Origin: Muribaculaceae bacterium
GTDB taxonomy: Bacteria > Bacteroidota > Bacteroidia > Bacteroidales > Muribaculaceae
Assembly: GCA_017473615.1 (NCBI GenBank)
Contig: JAFUKL010000011.1
Location: 1 to 64,000 of the forward strand
Length of the DNA: 64,000 bases
Direction of reading: 5' to 3'
Each line of letters begins with the position of its first letter. Position 1 is the stretch's first letter. This document shows, piece after piece, positions 18,601 to 27,119 of this stretch. The notes under the pieces are model-generated. The model searched no databases and had not been told where the DNA came from. It worked only from the letters and a program-made list of their open reading frames with translations. The position numbers and the translations under genes are program-made.

Positions 18601-19155
18601 ACGGTACGCCGAATGGTTGCATCCACACGCTCCAATCTATTGGATCTTGCAAGCGCATTGCTGCAAGAAGGCTATACGGAAGAAGCTGAAACAGAGACTT
18701 TGGATAAGAATGATTCCGCTTATGCAGAGGGGAAAAAATCCGCTGAGGATAAGTATAATAAAGCTCGCGAAATTCTTGACCTGATGGTAGAGAAGCTCCC
18801 TGTAGAAACATGTCCTTATTCTTTAGGTGTGGGTGAAACCGTTGCCAACTATTATTACATGTTGAGCGAGTTTACCGGCAATAAGGAGGATTTAAAGAAA
18901 GCAGAGGAAATAATCCATAACGAAGTTATGCGATATGCCGAGTACATCAGATTCTATCAATCGTTGGAACCCGGTATGTATTATCGCTTGACAAGCCAAG
19001 ATATGTATATCGACCGGACCATGTTTATGGACTATGTGAGTACGTATAAAGATATTACCGGCGAAGAAAAGACCGAAGAGTTACTGAATGAACTTGAAGG
19101 AATGGGCGTGAACTTTGGACGTATAGTGGAAATGAGTAAAAATCAAAAGAGTTGA
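15682..19155 (+). CDS. DUF2723 multi-spanning membrane protein (TMEM260-like, putative GT-C O-glycosyltransferase)
   Basis: 1157 residues. The N-terminus carries the DUF2723 signature: one membrane helix, then EPTASFWDCGEFI and a G-H-P-P-G-N-P segment. About ten or more hydrophobic helices lie in the first 700 residues, with a luminal/periplasmic acidic motif (NGDNDTFPLWYAQE) and a long soluble C-terminal part. The human DUF2723 protein TMEM260 is an O-mannosyltransferase with a GT-C-like fold. A role in protein O-glycosylation at the inner membrane is therefore an inference. The two genes behind it (1-bp and 14-bp gaps) form one unit with it. A TATCTTTG element (15623-15630) precedes it. Confidence 0.88.
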   Translation: MMRKYNVINTTLGWLMFAVAAVTYMLTIEPTASFWDCGEFISQGYKLEVGHPPGNPIFILAARFMINFVGNDITKIAMAVNAMSALFSAGTILLLFWTITHLVKRLVVKDDEEDSMSLVQMLVIFGSGVCGSLVYAWSDTFWFSAVEAEVYAFSSFCTALVFWLILKWESHADEAHSDRYLILIAYIVGVSIAVHLLNLLCIPAIVLVYYYKKYSNTTVKGSLLALLLSFVIIAFILYGLVPGFVEMGQWFELLFVNTLGFGFNSGVLFYAILDVAIFSWCIYELYKQKSAVRIKLSFFCTLFFSGMLLIGNGVLLPLLLTAALAVYLWKFCKKIPVRWFTITAMSIFVIFIGYSSYAVILIRSNAQTPMDQNSPDNVFALSSYLNREQYGDRPLLYGQTFNSGVVYQANSAGNLKPIISEGKTLYAKEVKTDSTAPDRYVAIGKSKEYKMTPELDMLFPRMYSGQHAAQYKEWVGMKGKPVNATTYMDEKGNPIGMDTKIKPTFLENLQFFLDYQLSYMYWRYFMWNFAGRQNDIQGNGEITQGNWISGIPFIDNLRLGDQSLMPSDLTTGNKGHNVFYMLPLILGIIGLLWQAYANKRGIEQFWVIFFLFFMTGIAIVIYLNQTPSQVRERDYAYAGSFYAFAIWVGMGVAGLWKLITYLLGKAGSKMKAYGQDRQNLAAACAAAVIGLLVPLQMVSQTWDDHDRSGRYCARDFGMNYLSSVDENGIIFTNGDNDTFPLWYAQEVEDYRTDVRVVNLSYLSTDWYINQMKRSAYGSAPLPMMAKDDSFAYDRRQYGYFIEPDTLRVPALKALEHYYGDHSKNKAYNLYEFKYPVMYIPSNAEEAVKQKVVPERYKDYANPYIDLNMLMEKEAAADEALSSSKVMSIDIIASSIAEGWKRPVYFAMTVPQKYYLGLSPYMMNTGMAYQVTPLSYNMSGEAGVNTEKMYENVTRKFRWGGLDTAEPGSLYLDETVRRMVASTRSNLLDLASALLQEGYTEEAETETLDKNDSAYAEGKKSAEDKYNKAREILDLMVEKLPVETCPYSLGVGETVANYYYMLSEFTGNKEDLKKAEEIIHNEVMRYAEYIRFYQSLEPGMYYRLTSQDMYIDRTMFMDYVSTYKDITGEEKTEELLNELEGMGVNFGRIVEMSKNQKS

Positions 19156-19156
19156 T

Positions 19157-19780
19157 ATGTTTATAGAACAACCGCCTCTGTTTTATCGTATTCTGTTTCC
19201 TGAATGCGTGTGGCGATTGCACAAGAAACGCAAATGCGTATATCTTACTTTTGACGACGGACCTATTCCGGAAGTAACCCCGTGGGTATTGGATACGCTT
19301 GACAGGTATGGGGTGAAAGCCACATTCTTCTGCGTGGGCGATAACGTAAAACGCAATCCGGGGCTGTTTGAAGAAATAAAGCGGAGGGGGCATAGTGTGG
19401 GAAACCACACTATGAACCACCTGCAAGGTATGAAGGTAACGGCACGCAGGTATCTGCGTAATGTTGCAGAAGCCAATATGCTCATAAAATCTCCTCTTTT
19501 CCGTCCGCCACACGGTCTGCTGAAATGGGCGCAATCAAATGTGCTGCGAGAACATTTCACGATTGTAATGTATGATGTGGTGTCACGAGACTATAGCCGT
19601 AAACTCACAGGCGAACAAGTGTTGAAAAACATAAAGCGTTATGTGAGGAAAGGCTCTATAATCGTTTTTCATGATTCGTTGAAAGCAGAAAAGAACATGA
19701 AATACGCCCTACCCAAAGCGATAGAATGGCTTATGGAAAAGGGGTATTCGATTGAACGCATCAAGTCAAGCGAGGAATAA
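19157..19780 (+). CDS. Polysaccharide deacetylase (NodB-homology, CE4)
   Basis: 207 residues with CE4 motifs: YLTFDDGP (residues 29-36) with catalytic and metal-binding aspartates, HTMNH (84-88) supplying metal-binding histidines, RPPHG (116-120), and IIVFHDS near the C-terminus. These enzymes remove acetyl groups from GlcNAc-containing glycans such as peptidoglycan or capsule. No clear signal peptide is present, which is common in Bacteroidetes members, so the substrate and location are uncertain. It starts 1 bp after the DUF2723 stop and is followed 14 bp later by queG. Confidence 0.9.
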   Translation: MFIEQPPLFYRILFPECVWRLHKKRKCVYLTFDDGPIPEVTPWVLDTLDRYGVKATFFCVGDNVKRNPGLFEEIKRRGHSVGNHTMNHLQGMKVTARRYLRNVAEANMLIKSPLFRPPHGLLKWAQSNVLREHFTIVMYDVVSRDYSRKLTGEQVLKNIKRYVRKGSIIVFHDSLKAEKNMKYALPKAIEWLMEKGYSIERIKSSEE

Positions 19781-19794
19781 AAGCCACCTTAAAC

Positions 19795-20730
19795 ATGGAT
19801 TTCATTGACGATAAGAAAGAACTTATCAGAGCCAAAGCATTGGAACTTGGTTTTGATGCCTGCGGTTTTGCCATTGCCGAAAGAGTGGATGAAGACGCCA
19901 TGGTTCAATATCTTTCTTGGATAGAGAATGGTAAGAATGACTGTATGGATTATGCAGCAAAATATATGCCATTGAGGAACGACCCTCGTGAACTTTTTCC
20001 GGGTGCAAAAACCATGATATGCGCAGCTATGAACTATTTTCCTGCCGTAAAGCAACCAAAGAATGCCCCGCAGTTTTCTTATTATGCCTATGGAAAGGAT
20101 TATCATAATGTGGTACGCAATCGGCTAAAATTATTGGCACGGTTCATAAAAGATAATTGGGGCGCAGATTCCCGTGCGTGTGTCGACACGGCTCCTGTCA
20201 GAGAAAAATATTGGGCAAGAAAAGCAGGGATAGGTATGATAGGACGTAACAATATGCTTATTATACCCGGAAAAGGCTCCTATTTTTTCCTTGGAGAACT
20301 CATCACAGAGCTTGAGATTTCCCCCGATGCTCCTTGCACACTGACTTGCGGCGATTGCAATGAATGTGTTGACAGATGCCCGGGCGGCGCTTTAGCTGAA
20401 AAAGGCAGCCTTGATGCACGCCGATGCCTTTCATGCCAACTTATAGAGAATCGCAGTACATTGCCTGCATGGGTAGGCGCTGTGGCGGGGAAACAAGTGT
20501 ATGGATGTGACGAATGCCAAAAATGCTGTCCGCATAACAAAAATGCTCAACACACCGACATTCCGGAATTCACCCCCGATGAAAAGATGCTTTCACTCAC
20601 TCTCGATGATATAATCCTGATGACTGACGTGCGTTTTAAGGAATTATTCGGGAAAAGTGCAGTCAAAAGAGTTAAACTTGAAGGGCTGAAACGCAATGCG
20701 CAAATTATAGCCAAAGAGTTCAAAAAGTAG
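19795..20730 (+). CDS. queG: Epoxyqueuosine reductase QueG
   Basis: A 311-residue cobalamin and iron-sulfur enzyme for the last step of queuosine biosynthesis in tRNA (epoxyqueuosine to queuosine). The catalytic acid lies in VDTAPVREKYWARKAGIG (Asp131). Two [4Fe-4S] clusters are supplied by Cys185/188/191/195 and by Cys238/241/244 or 245 (CDECQKCCPHNK) with the nearby CLSC pair. It is the third gene of the DUF2723-deacetylase unit, with no obvious functional link to its neighbours. Length is on the short side but complete. Confidence 0.96.
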   Translation: MDFIDDKKELIRAKALELGFDACGFAIAERVDEDAMVQYLSWIENGKNDCMDYAAKYMPLRNDPRELFPGAKTMICAAMNYFPAVKQPKNAPQFSYYAYGKDYHNVVRNRLKLLARFIKDNWGADSRACVDTAPVREKYWARKAGIGMIGRNNMLIIPGKGSYFFLGELITELEISPDAPCTLTCGDCNECVDRCPGGALAEKGSLDARRCLSCQLIENRSTLPAWVGAVAGKQVYGCDECQKCCPHNKNAQHTDIPEFTPDEKMLSLTLDDIILMTDVRFKELFGKSAVKRVKLEGLKRNAQIIAKEFKK

Positions 20731-20758
20731 TTATATAAATAAAATATAATTACCGGTA

Positions 20759-20792
20759 TTTGTAGTATAAGAATAAAATTTACTTACCTTTG
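20759..20792 (+). promoter_or_regulatory. Promoter of the small lipoprotein gene
   Basis: TTTG (20759-20762), a 22-bp spacer (slightly long) and TAccTTTG (20785-20792). The predicted start is about 50 nt before the ATG at 20850. Confidence 0.5.
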
Positions 20793-20849
20793 TGGCTGTG
20801 AGTGAATCAAGCAAAATAATGTCATATAATAATTTATATCGAAAAAATT

Positions 20850-21308
20850 ATGGTAGAGAAAATGAAATTTAAAAGTCTTTTTATGTTTGTGATGGCTGTA
20901 TTGATGTCAGTAACAGCCGTTTCTTGTTTAGGTGACGATGAAGAAGAAATCGTGTGGGTTGAAGAGGTTGCGTCTGAAACCGGATTGTGCAATGCAACTT
21001 GGGTATTGACAAGTATTATAGGTGAAGAAGTAGAGACAGACGTCCCCTATAAATCATACACATTCAATATATCGGGTACAGGCTATTTGCAATACACCGA
21101 TGAGGCAACAGGTGAAATCAAGACAGACAATTTCACATGGAAATCATATAAGTACGGTACTTCTCATAAATTGAGCCTGATTGTAGAAGGATATGAAAAT
21201 CAAGGCGCAGCAGAAACTCTGTACGCCATTCAAAACTTGGTTACATTACGCTTGCAAGTACAGGCTGAAAACGGTTATATAGCTGTAGAAGAATATACAG
21301 CCGAATAA
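20850..21308 (+). CDS. Small lipoprotein of unknown function
   Basis: 152 residues. A hydrophobic signal segment (about 9-25) ends in the lipobox TAVSC with Cys26 as the lipidation site, followed by an acidic tether (DDEEEIVWVEE), as in Bacteroidetes surface lipoproteins. The mature part (about 110 residues) is predicted beta-rich, with ATWVLTS and YKSYTFNISGTGYLQY stretches resembling small lipocalin-like domains; this is only a resemblance. An alternative start is ATG at 20862. It ends 4 bp from the convergent polA stop. Confidence 0.8.
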   Translation: MVEKMKFKSLFMFVMAVLMSVTAVSCLGDDEEEIVWVEEVASETGLCNATWVLTSIIGEEVETDVPYKSYTFNISGTGYLQYTDEATGEIKTDNFTWKSYKYGTSHKLSLIVEGYENQGAAETLYAIQNLVTLRLQVQAENGYIAVEEYTAE

Positions 21309-21312
21309 ATCA

Positions 21313-24111
21313 TCAATGAGCCTCAAGCCAATTATGGGCAGCGCCTGCCGAAGGTATCATAGGAACCTTACCGCGATAGGCGTTGCTCATTTCGTTTAAT
21401 ACGATATTACGCACTGTTTCAAGTTCTTCAGGTACTACGTCAAAGTTCAATTCATCGTGTACCTGCATTATCATCTTAGACCTCAGCCCTTCATCTTTGA
21501 AACGGCGATAGATACGCACCATAGCAATCTTGATGATATCTGCGGCAGTTCCTTGGATAGGTGCATTGATAGCATTCCTTTCGGAGAATCCTCGCACTAC
21601 AGCATTACGCGAATTAATATCGGGCAGCATACGTCGCCTTCCGAGCATTGTGCTTACGTATTCCTGCTGTTTTGCTTTTTCTATCGCAGAATCCATGTAT
21701 TCCTTTACTTTAGGAAACATGGAAAAATATCCGTCAATGAGCATTTTTGCCTCTGCACGCGGAATCTCAAGACGTTGAGCCAGCCCAAAAGCCGATATTC
21801 CGTATAAAATACCGAAATTGGCAGTCTTTGCTTTGCGGCGCTGATCGGGCGTAACGTCATTCGGCTCTTCATGATAAATTTTCGAGGCTGTAAGAGTGTG
21901 TATGTCTTCACCTTTATTGAATGCCGTTACCATTGTTTCATCTCCGCTGAAATCAGCTACAAGGCGCAACTCGATTTGTGAATAATCGGCAGAAAAGAAT
22001 ACATTACCTTCAGCCGGAATGAATGCTTTACGAATTTCTCTACCCTCCTCGCTACGCACAGGCACGTTTTGCATATTAGGGTTAGCCGAAGACAATCGTC
22101 CGGTGGCTGTAACCGTCTGATTATAGGTTGTATGCACACGTCCCGTACGCCGATTGATAAGTAAGGGAAGAGCCTCTACATAGGTAGAAAGCAACTTACG
22201 TAATCCCCTCACATCAAGAATCTTGCCCACAATGGGATTTTTATCTTTAAGTCGCAGCAGCACCTCTTCCGATGTTGAATATTTACCGCCCTTGGTCTTT
22301 TTCGCATTTTCATCGAGTTTCATCTGCCGGAAGAGTATGTCTCCCACTTGCAAAGGTGATGATATATTGAATTCCGTACCTGCCAATGCATAAATTTCTT
22401 GTTCTAAATCATGCATTTGAGTTTTTAGTATTGTTGCATAGTCATTAAGTACACTCACATCAATTCTTACGCCGTTTTTCTCCATATCGGCGAGAACTTC
22501 AATGAGAGGAAGTTCCACGTCGGTAAACAACGTTTCCATTCCCAATTCCTTGATTTGCGGCTCAAGTTCCGATTTAAGCCGTAACGCAATATCAGCCTGT
22601 TCACAAGCGTAGTCACGCAAGAACTCAAGCGGAGCATCCTCGGCAGCACGTTTCAGTCGTCCTCCTCCATCGGTTAATTTTTCCGATGGAATCATTTCAT
22701 ACTTCAACAGTGCGGATGCAAGCCGCGATATATCATGACTGTTTTCCGGCTGAATAAGATAATGGGCTACCGAAGTATCATAATATGGAGCACTTATATT
22801 AATGCCATCGTTCTGCAATGCGAGCATGTTGTTTTTTACATCGGCACTAACCAATATTGACGATGTGTTCTCAAATATGGGTTTTAATGCCGACAGCATT
22901 TCCTTACGCAACGTTTTGTCGTTTGGTATAGGGATATAAGCAGCAACCGATTTCATTGCAGAAAATCCCATGCCTATAATACGCTGGTCGATATTGTCGA
23001 TACCATCGGTCAATATACACACACCGAATTCTTTTATAGACGTTAGTTTTTTTGCCAATTTATAGACTAATGCAGGATTGTCGATTATGTCATAGCGATG
23101 ATTTTCCGTTTCGATTGACGCTAAAGGTACTGATATGGATTCAAGCTGATTATCAGTGTCATTCCCGAAGAGAGATGGTTGTGCCGTATCGCTATTTGAT
23201 GCGGCATCAGCCATTGTTTGCTGGGATAAGTTTTTACCTATAATCCTTGTGATAAGCGTCTTGAATTCCAATTCATTGAAGACCTCATACAAAGCATTAT
23301 AGTCAGGTTCTTCTCGAATTAACGTTTGTTCGTTGAAATCGACGGGCACATCGGTTTTTATCGTGGCGAGAAACTTGGAGAAACGAATCTGTTCGGCGTT
23401 TTCTTCAACCTTGGCTTTCATCGCACCTTTCAGTTCTCCCGAACGTTCAAGCAATCCTTCAACAGAACCAAATTGCTTTATCAATTTTATAGCCGTAATC
23501 TTCCCCACCCCCGGGCAACCCGGAATATTATCCACTTTGTCACCCATCAAAGCCAAGTAATCTATCACTTGAAGGGGGGTATCGAAATCATACATTTCGC
23601 ATACTTCCTTCACTCCAAGAACTTCAAAATCGGCTCCCTGCTTACCCGGCTTATACTGGAAGATACATTCATCCACCACCTGACCGAAATCCTTGTCGGG
23701 AGTCATCATATATGCTTTAAAACCTTTTTCCTGCGCTTTCTTCGCCAAAGTACCTATCACATCATCGGCCTCATATCCAAGCACTTCTATTACAGGAATA
23801 CGATAAGCTTCCAAGATGCGCTTGATGTAAGGTATAGCCAAACGAATGTCTTCGGGTGTAGGCGGACGTTCTGCTTTATAACCCTCAAATGCATCATGGC
23901 GGAAAGTGGGCCCCGGTGGGTCGAAACACACCGCAATGTGTGTGGGATTCTCTCGTTTCAATACATCCTGCAATGTATTGACAAAACCGTATATCGCAGA
24001 GGTGTTGAACCCCTTCGACGACATGCGAGGAGCATTAATGAGCGCATAATAAGCCCTATATATCAGTGCATAAGCATCAAGCAAAAATAGTTTTTTTTCT
24101 TCCATTTCCAT
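21313..24111 (-). CDS. polA: DNA polymerase I, with a degenerate 3'-5' exonuclease domain
   Basis: 932 residues with an N-terminal 5' nuclease (1-290), a central exonuclease-fold domain (about 330-520) and a family A polymerase (about 540-932). Polymerase motifs are visible: FSADYSQIELR (motif A), RRKAKTANFGILYG (motif B) and MQVHDEL (motif C). In the exonuclease domain the four metal-binding carboxylates of E. coli Pol I (D355, E357, D424, D501) align with C, L, N and Q, so proofreading is very probably lost, as in Taq polymerase. The ATG at 24111 is chosen; a TTG precedes it and a second ATG lies at 24105. It works in Okazaki-fragment processing and repair. Confidence 0.96.
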   Translation of the reverse strand: MEMEEKKLFLLDAYALIYRAYYALINAPRMSSKGFNTSAIYGFVNTLQDVLKRENPTHIAVCFDPPGPTFRHDAFEGYKAERPPTPEDIRLAIPYIKRILEAYRIPVIEVLGYEADDVIGTLAKKAQEKGFKAYMMTPDKDFGQVVDECIFQYKPGKQGADFEVLGVKEVCEMYDFDTPLQVIDYLALMGDKVDNIPGCPGVGKITAIKLIKQFGSVEGLLERSGELKGAMKAKVEENAEQIRFSKFLATIKTDVPVDFNEQTLIREEPDYNALYEVFNELEFKTLITRIIGKNLSQQTMADAASNSDTAQPSLFGNDTDNQLESISVPLASIETENHRYDIIDNPALVYKLAKKLTSIKEFGVCILTDGIDNIDQRIIGMGFSAMKSVAAYIPIPNDKTLRKEMLSALKPIFENTSSILVSADVKNNMLALQNDGINISAPYYDTSVAHYLIQPENSHDISRLASALLKYEMIPSEKLTDGGGRLKRAAEDAPLEFLRDYACEQADIALRLKSELEPQIKELGMETLFTDVELPLIEVLADMEKNGVRIDVSVLNDYATILKTQMHDLEQEIYALAGTEFNISSPLQVGDILFRQMKLDENAKKTKGGKYSTSEEVLLRLKDKNPIVGKILDVRGLRKLLSTYVEALPLLINRRTGRVHTTYNQTVTATGRLSSANPNMQNVPVRSEEGREIRKAFIPAEGNVFFSADYSQIELRLVADFSGDETMVTAFNKGEDIHTLTASKIYHEEPNDVTPDQRRKAKTANFGILYGISAFGLAQRLEIPRAEAKMLIDGYFSMFPKVKEYMDSAIEKAKQQEYVSTMLGRRRMLPDINSRNAVVRGFSERNAINAPIQGTAADIIKIAMVRIYRRFKDEGLRSKMIMQVHDELNFDVVPEELETVRNIVLNEMSNAYRGKVPMIPSAGAAHNWLEAH

Positions 24112-24225
24112 CAACAGGAGTTTAGTGTTATGCGAATTTACAACTATTTCTCAATATAGACCAATTGAAATAACTCAAAATAAAGAACTTTTCCTTCTTA
24201 TGCGTTTTAAATCGATAAAAATTAC

Positions 24226-24256
24226 TTGAAGGTTCTGAGATTTATTGTTACTTTTG
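24226..24256 (+). promoter_or_regulatory. Promoter of the polyprenyl synthase-rnhB-epimerase operon
   Basis: CTTG (TTG at 24226-24228), a 20-bp spacer and TACTTTTG (24249-24256). The predicted transcription start is about 12 nt before the ATG at 24275. This is also why the in-frame TTG at 24245 is rejected as the start, since it would lie inside the promoter. Confidence 0.7.
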
Positions 24257-24274
24257 CAACTTAATCGTCGATTT

Positions 24275-25249
24275 ATGGGAGGTATTAAAACAATTCAACA
24301 AAATATAGCTCAGGATCTTTCCAAGCTTAACGATATTATCAAGGATGCTCTTAACAGCGATTCTGCCCTAATGCACCGTATTGTTTCCGGATTTTTGGAA
24401 TCTAAAGGCAAGCAGATACGTCCGATACTTGTGATTCTTAGCGGAAGATTCTTTGGCGGAGTAAACAACAGCGTTCTATATGCAGGAGCAGCGATAGAAC
24501 TTCTGCATAATGCTTCGCTTATCCATGATGACGTTATAGATGAATCCAAAGAACGCCGCGGGCAGCCTACCATCAACCGAATTTGGGACAACCACATCTC
24601 GGTACTTGTAGGTGACTTTTTCGTAAGCGCATCTTTGCATTGTGCTGTACAAACAGAGAACCATAATATCACGGCTGTGCTTTCCCGTTTGGGCAGAGAA
24701 CTGTCACTCGGCGAAATGAGCCAAATCGACAATGCACGCCGGCATAATATTGACGAAAACACTTATTTAGATATCATAAAGCACAAAACGGCATCTTTGT
24801 TCAAATGCTGCGTGGAGGTGAGCGGACATGCGACCAATGCCGATACCAAGCAACTTGATGACTTGATGAAGTTCACCGAATTGTTAGGCTTGTGTTTCCA
24901 GATAAAAGACGATATTTTTGACTATTTTGAGGACAAAAATATAGGTAAGCCTACAGGCAACGACCTAAGAGAGGGTAAAGTGACTTTACCTCTCATTTAT
25001 GCTCTCTCGAAAGTGACGGCAGAAAACCATGACGAAATGGTGGCTACCGTAAAGAAGAATGAACTTTCAAGTGAAGAAATTGCGGCACTTATCGAGTATG
25101 CAAAAAATGAAGGAGGTATAGAATATGCTTATGCCACTATGGAACGCCTCCGCGATGAAGCTTTTGCCATTCTTGACGGTTATCCTCGGAAAGAGGCTGT
25201 AGAGGACTTCAAGGAACTTTTCAACTTCATTATACAACGCAACAAATAA
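24275..25249 (+). CDS. Polyprenyl diphosphate synthase (long-chain trans-isoprenyl type)
   Basis: 324 residues with both aspartate-rich motifs: IHDDVIDESKERRGQPT (first DDxxD) and QIKDDIFDYF (second DDxxD). It condenses isopentenyl diphosphate onto an allylic primer to make the C35-C45 side chain of menaquinone; the chain length cannot be read from the sequence. The start is ATG at 24275, because the promoter at 24226-24256 excludes the upstream TTG. rnhB follows after 3 bp. Confidence 0.92.
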   Translation: MGGIKTIQQNIAQDLSKLNDIIKDALNSDSALMHRIVSGFLESKGKQIRPILVILSGRFFGGVNNSVLYAGAAIELLHNASLIHDDVIDESKERRGQPTINRIWDNHISVLVGDFFVSASLHCAVQTENHNITAVLSRLGRELSLGEMSQIDNARRHNIDENTYLDIIKHKTASLFKCCVEVSGHATNADTKQLDDLMKFTELLGLCFQIKDDIFDYFEDKNIGKPTGNDLREGKVTLPLIYALSKVTAENHDEMVATVKKNELSSEEIAALIEYAKNEGGIEYAYATMERLRDEAFAILDGYPRKEAVEDFKELFNFIIQRNK

Positions 25250-25252
25250 CGA

Positions 25253-25849
25253 ATGCTTGAACCGTATCTCATAAAAGGACGTATCGAGGCGGGATGCGAT
25301 GAAGCCGGAAGGGGGTGTCTTGCCGGTCCGGTAACGGCAGCGGCTGTGATACTTCCTGAAGGGTTCAGCAATGAATTACTCAATGATTCCAAACAACTTA
25401 CCGAAAAACAGCGCGACTTGTTGCGCCCTATCATAGAACGTGAAGCATTGGCATGGGCTGTTGCGTTTGTTTCTCCGCAAGAAATCGACGAAATAAATAT
25501 TCTTAAAGCGTCTTTCACTGCCATGCACCGTGCTATAGACCAATTATCGGTACGCCCCGAGGCTCTTCTGATTGATGGTAACAGATTCATGAAATACCAC
25601 GACGTGCCTCACACATGTATTGTGAAAGGAGACGGAAAGATGATGAGTATTGCAGCTGCATCGGTATTGGCAAAGACTCATCGCGATGAATATATGCGCA
25701 AGATAGCACAAGACTATCCGCAATATGCATGGGACAAGAACAAAGGATATCCCACAAAGGATCACAGAATGGCAATCGAGAATTGTGGAACCACGCCGCA
25801 CCACCGCATGACCTTTCAGCTCCTCAACCCCCATTTAAGCTTATTTTAA
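25253..25849 (+). CDS. rnhB: Ribonuclease HII
   Basis: A 198-residue enzyme that cleaves RNA in RNA-DNA hybrids and at single misincorporated ribonucleotides. The active-site motif DEAGRG follows AGC near residues 13-19. LLIDGN and [17 protein letters not shown] carry the other catalytic carboxylates. The length is normal. It is translationally close to the polyprenyl synthase upstream (3-bp gap) and is followed after 20 bp by an epimerase gene. Confidence 0.97.
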   Translation: MLEPYLIKGRIEAGCDEAGRGCLAGPVTAAAVILPEGFSNELLNDSKQLTEKQRDLLRPIIEREALAWAVAFVSPQEIDEINILKASFTAMHRAIDQLSVRPEALLIDGNRFMKYHDVPHTCIVKGDGKMMSIAAASVLAKTHRDEYMRKIAQDYPQYAWDKNKGYPTKDHRMAIENCGTTPHHRMTFQLLNPHLSLF

Positions 25850-25869
25850 CCACATATCACAGCAACATT

Positions 25870-26883
25870 ATGGCAAAGAAGATTTTAATTACAGGTGCCG
25901 GCGGTTTTGTTGGCGGTTTTATTGTTGAGGAAGCTCTCAAGAGAGGATATGAGACTTGGGCGGCAGTACGCGCCACCACATCGCTTGAATATCTCACTGA
26001 TGAAAGAATAAATATCATTGAACTGGATTTTGCCAATCCAGAAACGCTAAAAAAGCAAATATCCATGTTTATTGCCGAAAAAGGCAAATGGGACTATATC
26101 ATTCATAATTTGGGCGCAACTAAATGCGCCAATTTCAGAGACTTCAACCGTATTAACAGCGATTACCTGAGAGACTTCACCGACATTCTATGCGAAACCG
26201 ATGGAGTTCCTGAGAAATTCCTGCTCATGAGCAGCCTTAGCGTTATGGGAATCGGTGATGACAATAACTATACTCCGTTCAAGACTTCGGATATTCCCAT
26301 GCCTAACACGTTCTATGGCGTATCTAAGCTCATGGGTGAACAGAAAATCAAGACAATTCCGGATTTCCCGTATATTATCTTCAGAGCCACCGGCGTATAC
26401 GGACCTCACGAAAAGGATTATTATCTGATGATAAAAAGTATTGCGCGCGGGTTTGATTTCAGCGTAGGATTCAAGAAACAAATGCTCACTTTCATCTACG
26501 TAAAAGATTTGGCGCATGCCATGATAGACGCTCTTGAATCTCCCAAGGCTATAAGAAAAACTTATTTTATAGCAGAAAAGAGAGGATACACTCAGAAAGA
26601 GTTTCGTAAAATAGTGGCTGACGCTTTGGGAAAGAAATTCGTAATACCTATTTGCGCACCGCTTTGGCTAACACGCATAATATGCCGGATTTCGGAACAA
26701 ATAGGAATCATTCGCATGAAACCAAGCACACTCAACAGCGACAAATTCAGAATCATCAAACAACGCAATTGGCTATGCGACGTGAGCGATGGGGAAAAGG
26801 ATTTCAACTTCTCTCCGGAATACGACCTTGAAACAGGTATTCGCGAATCCATAAAATGGTATAAACAAGCCGGCTGGCTTTAA
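25870..26883 (+). CDS. NAD(P)-dependent epimerase/dehydratase (extended SDR)
   Basis: 337 residues. The Rossmann motif GAGGFVGGF (residues 8-16) is followed by the catalytic YGVSK motif (Tyr-x3-Lys) and a Thr/Gly-rich RATGVYGPHE segment typical of extended SDR sugar epimerases and related reductases. The start is ATG at 25870, immediately before KKILITGAGG; the frame is open further upstream inside rnhB. The substrate is not clear. It is the last gene of the polyprenyl synthase-rnhB unit. Confidence 0.87.
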   Translation: MAKKILITGAGGFVGGFIVEEALKRGYETWAAVRATTSLEYLTDERINIIELDFANPETLKKQISMFIAEKGKWDYIIHNLGATKCANFRDFNRINSDYLRDFTDILCETDGVPEKFLLMSSLSVMGIGDDNNYTPFKTSDIPMPNTFYGVSKLMGEQKIKTIPDFPYIIFRATGVYGPHEKDYYLMIKSIARGFDFSVGFKKQMLTFIYVKDLAHAMIDALESPKAIRKTYFIAEKRGYTQKEFRKIVADALGKKFVIPICAPLWLTRIICRISEQIGIIRMKPSTLNSDKFRIIKQRNWLCDVSDGEKDFNFSPEYDLETGIRESIKWYKQAGWL

Positions 26884-27119
26884 TGGTTTTCACCCTCTCT
26901 CCATGAATGAGGTACAACAATCGGAGGATGCGTAGGCTTATAATTAGCAGGTTTATTTGCTTTCATACGTGCAGCGGCAGCAGCTGCCGTTAAAGTGGGA
27001 CTAAACGTCAAAGAAGCAGAGACGATATTCGACACTATAAAGGAGATTACGAAAAAGAATACATAAGTCCAAGGGCAAAGCTAAACCAACACAAAGAATC
27101 TGTTTAAAACAAAGGCGGT

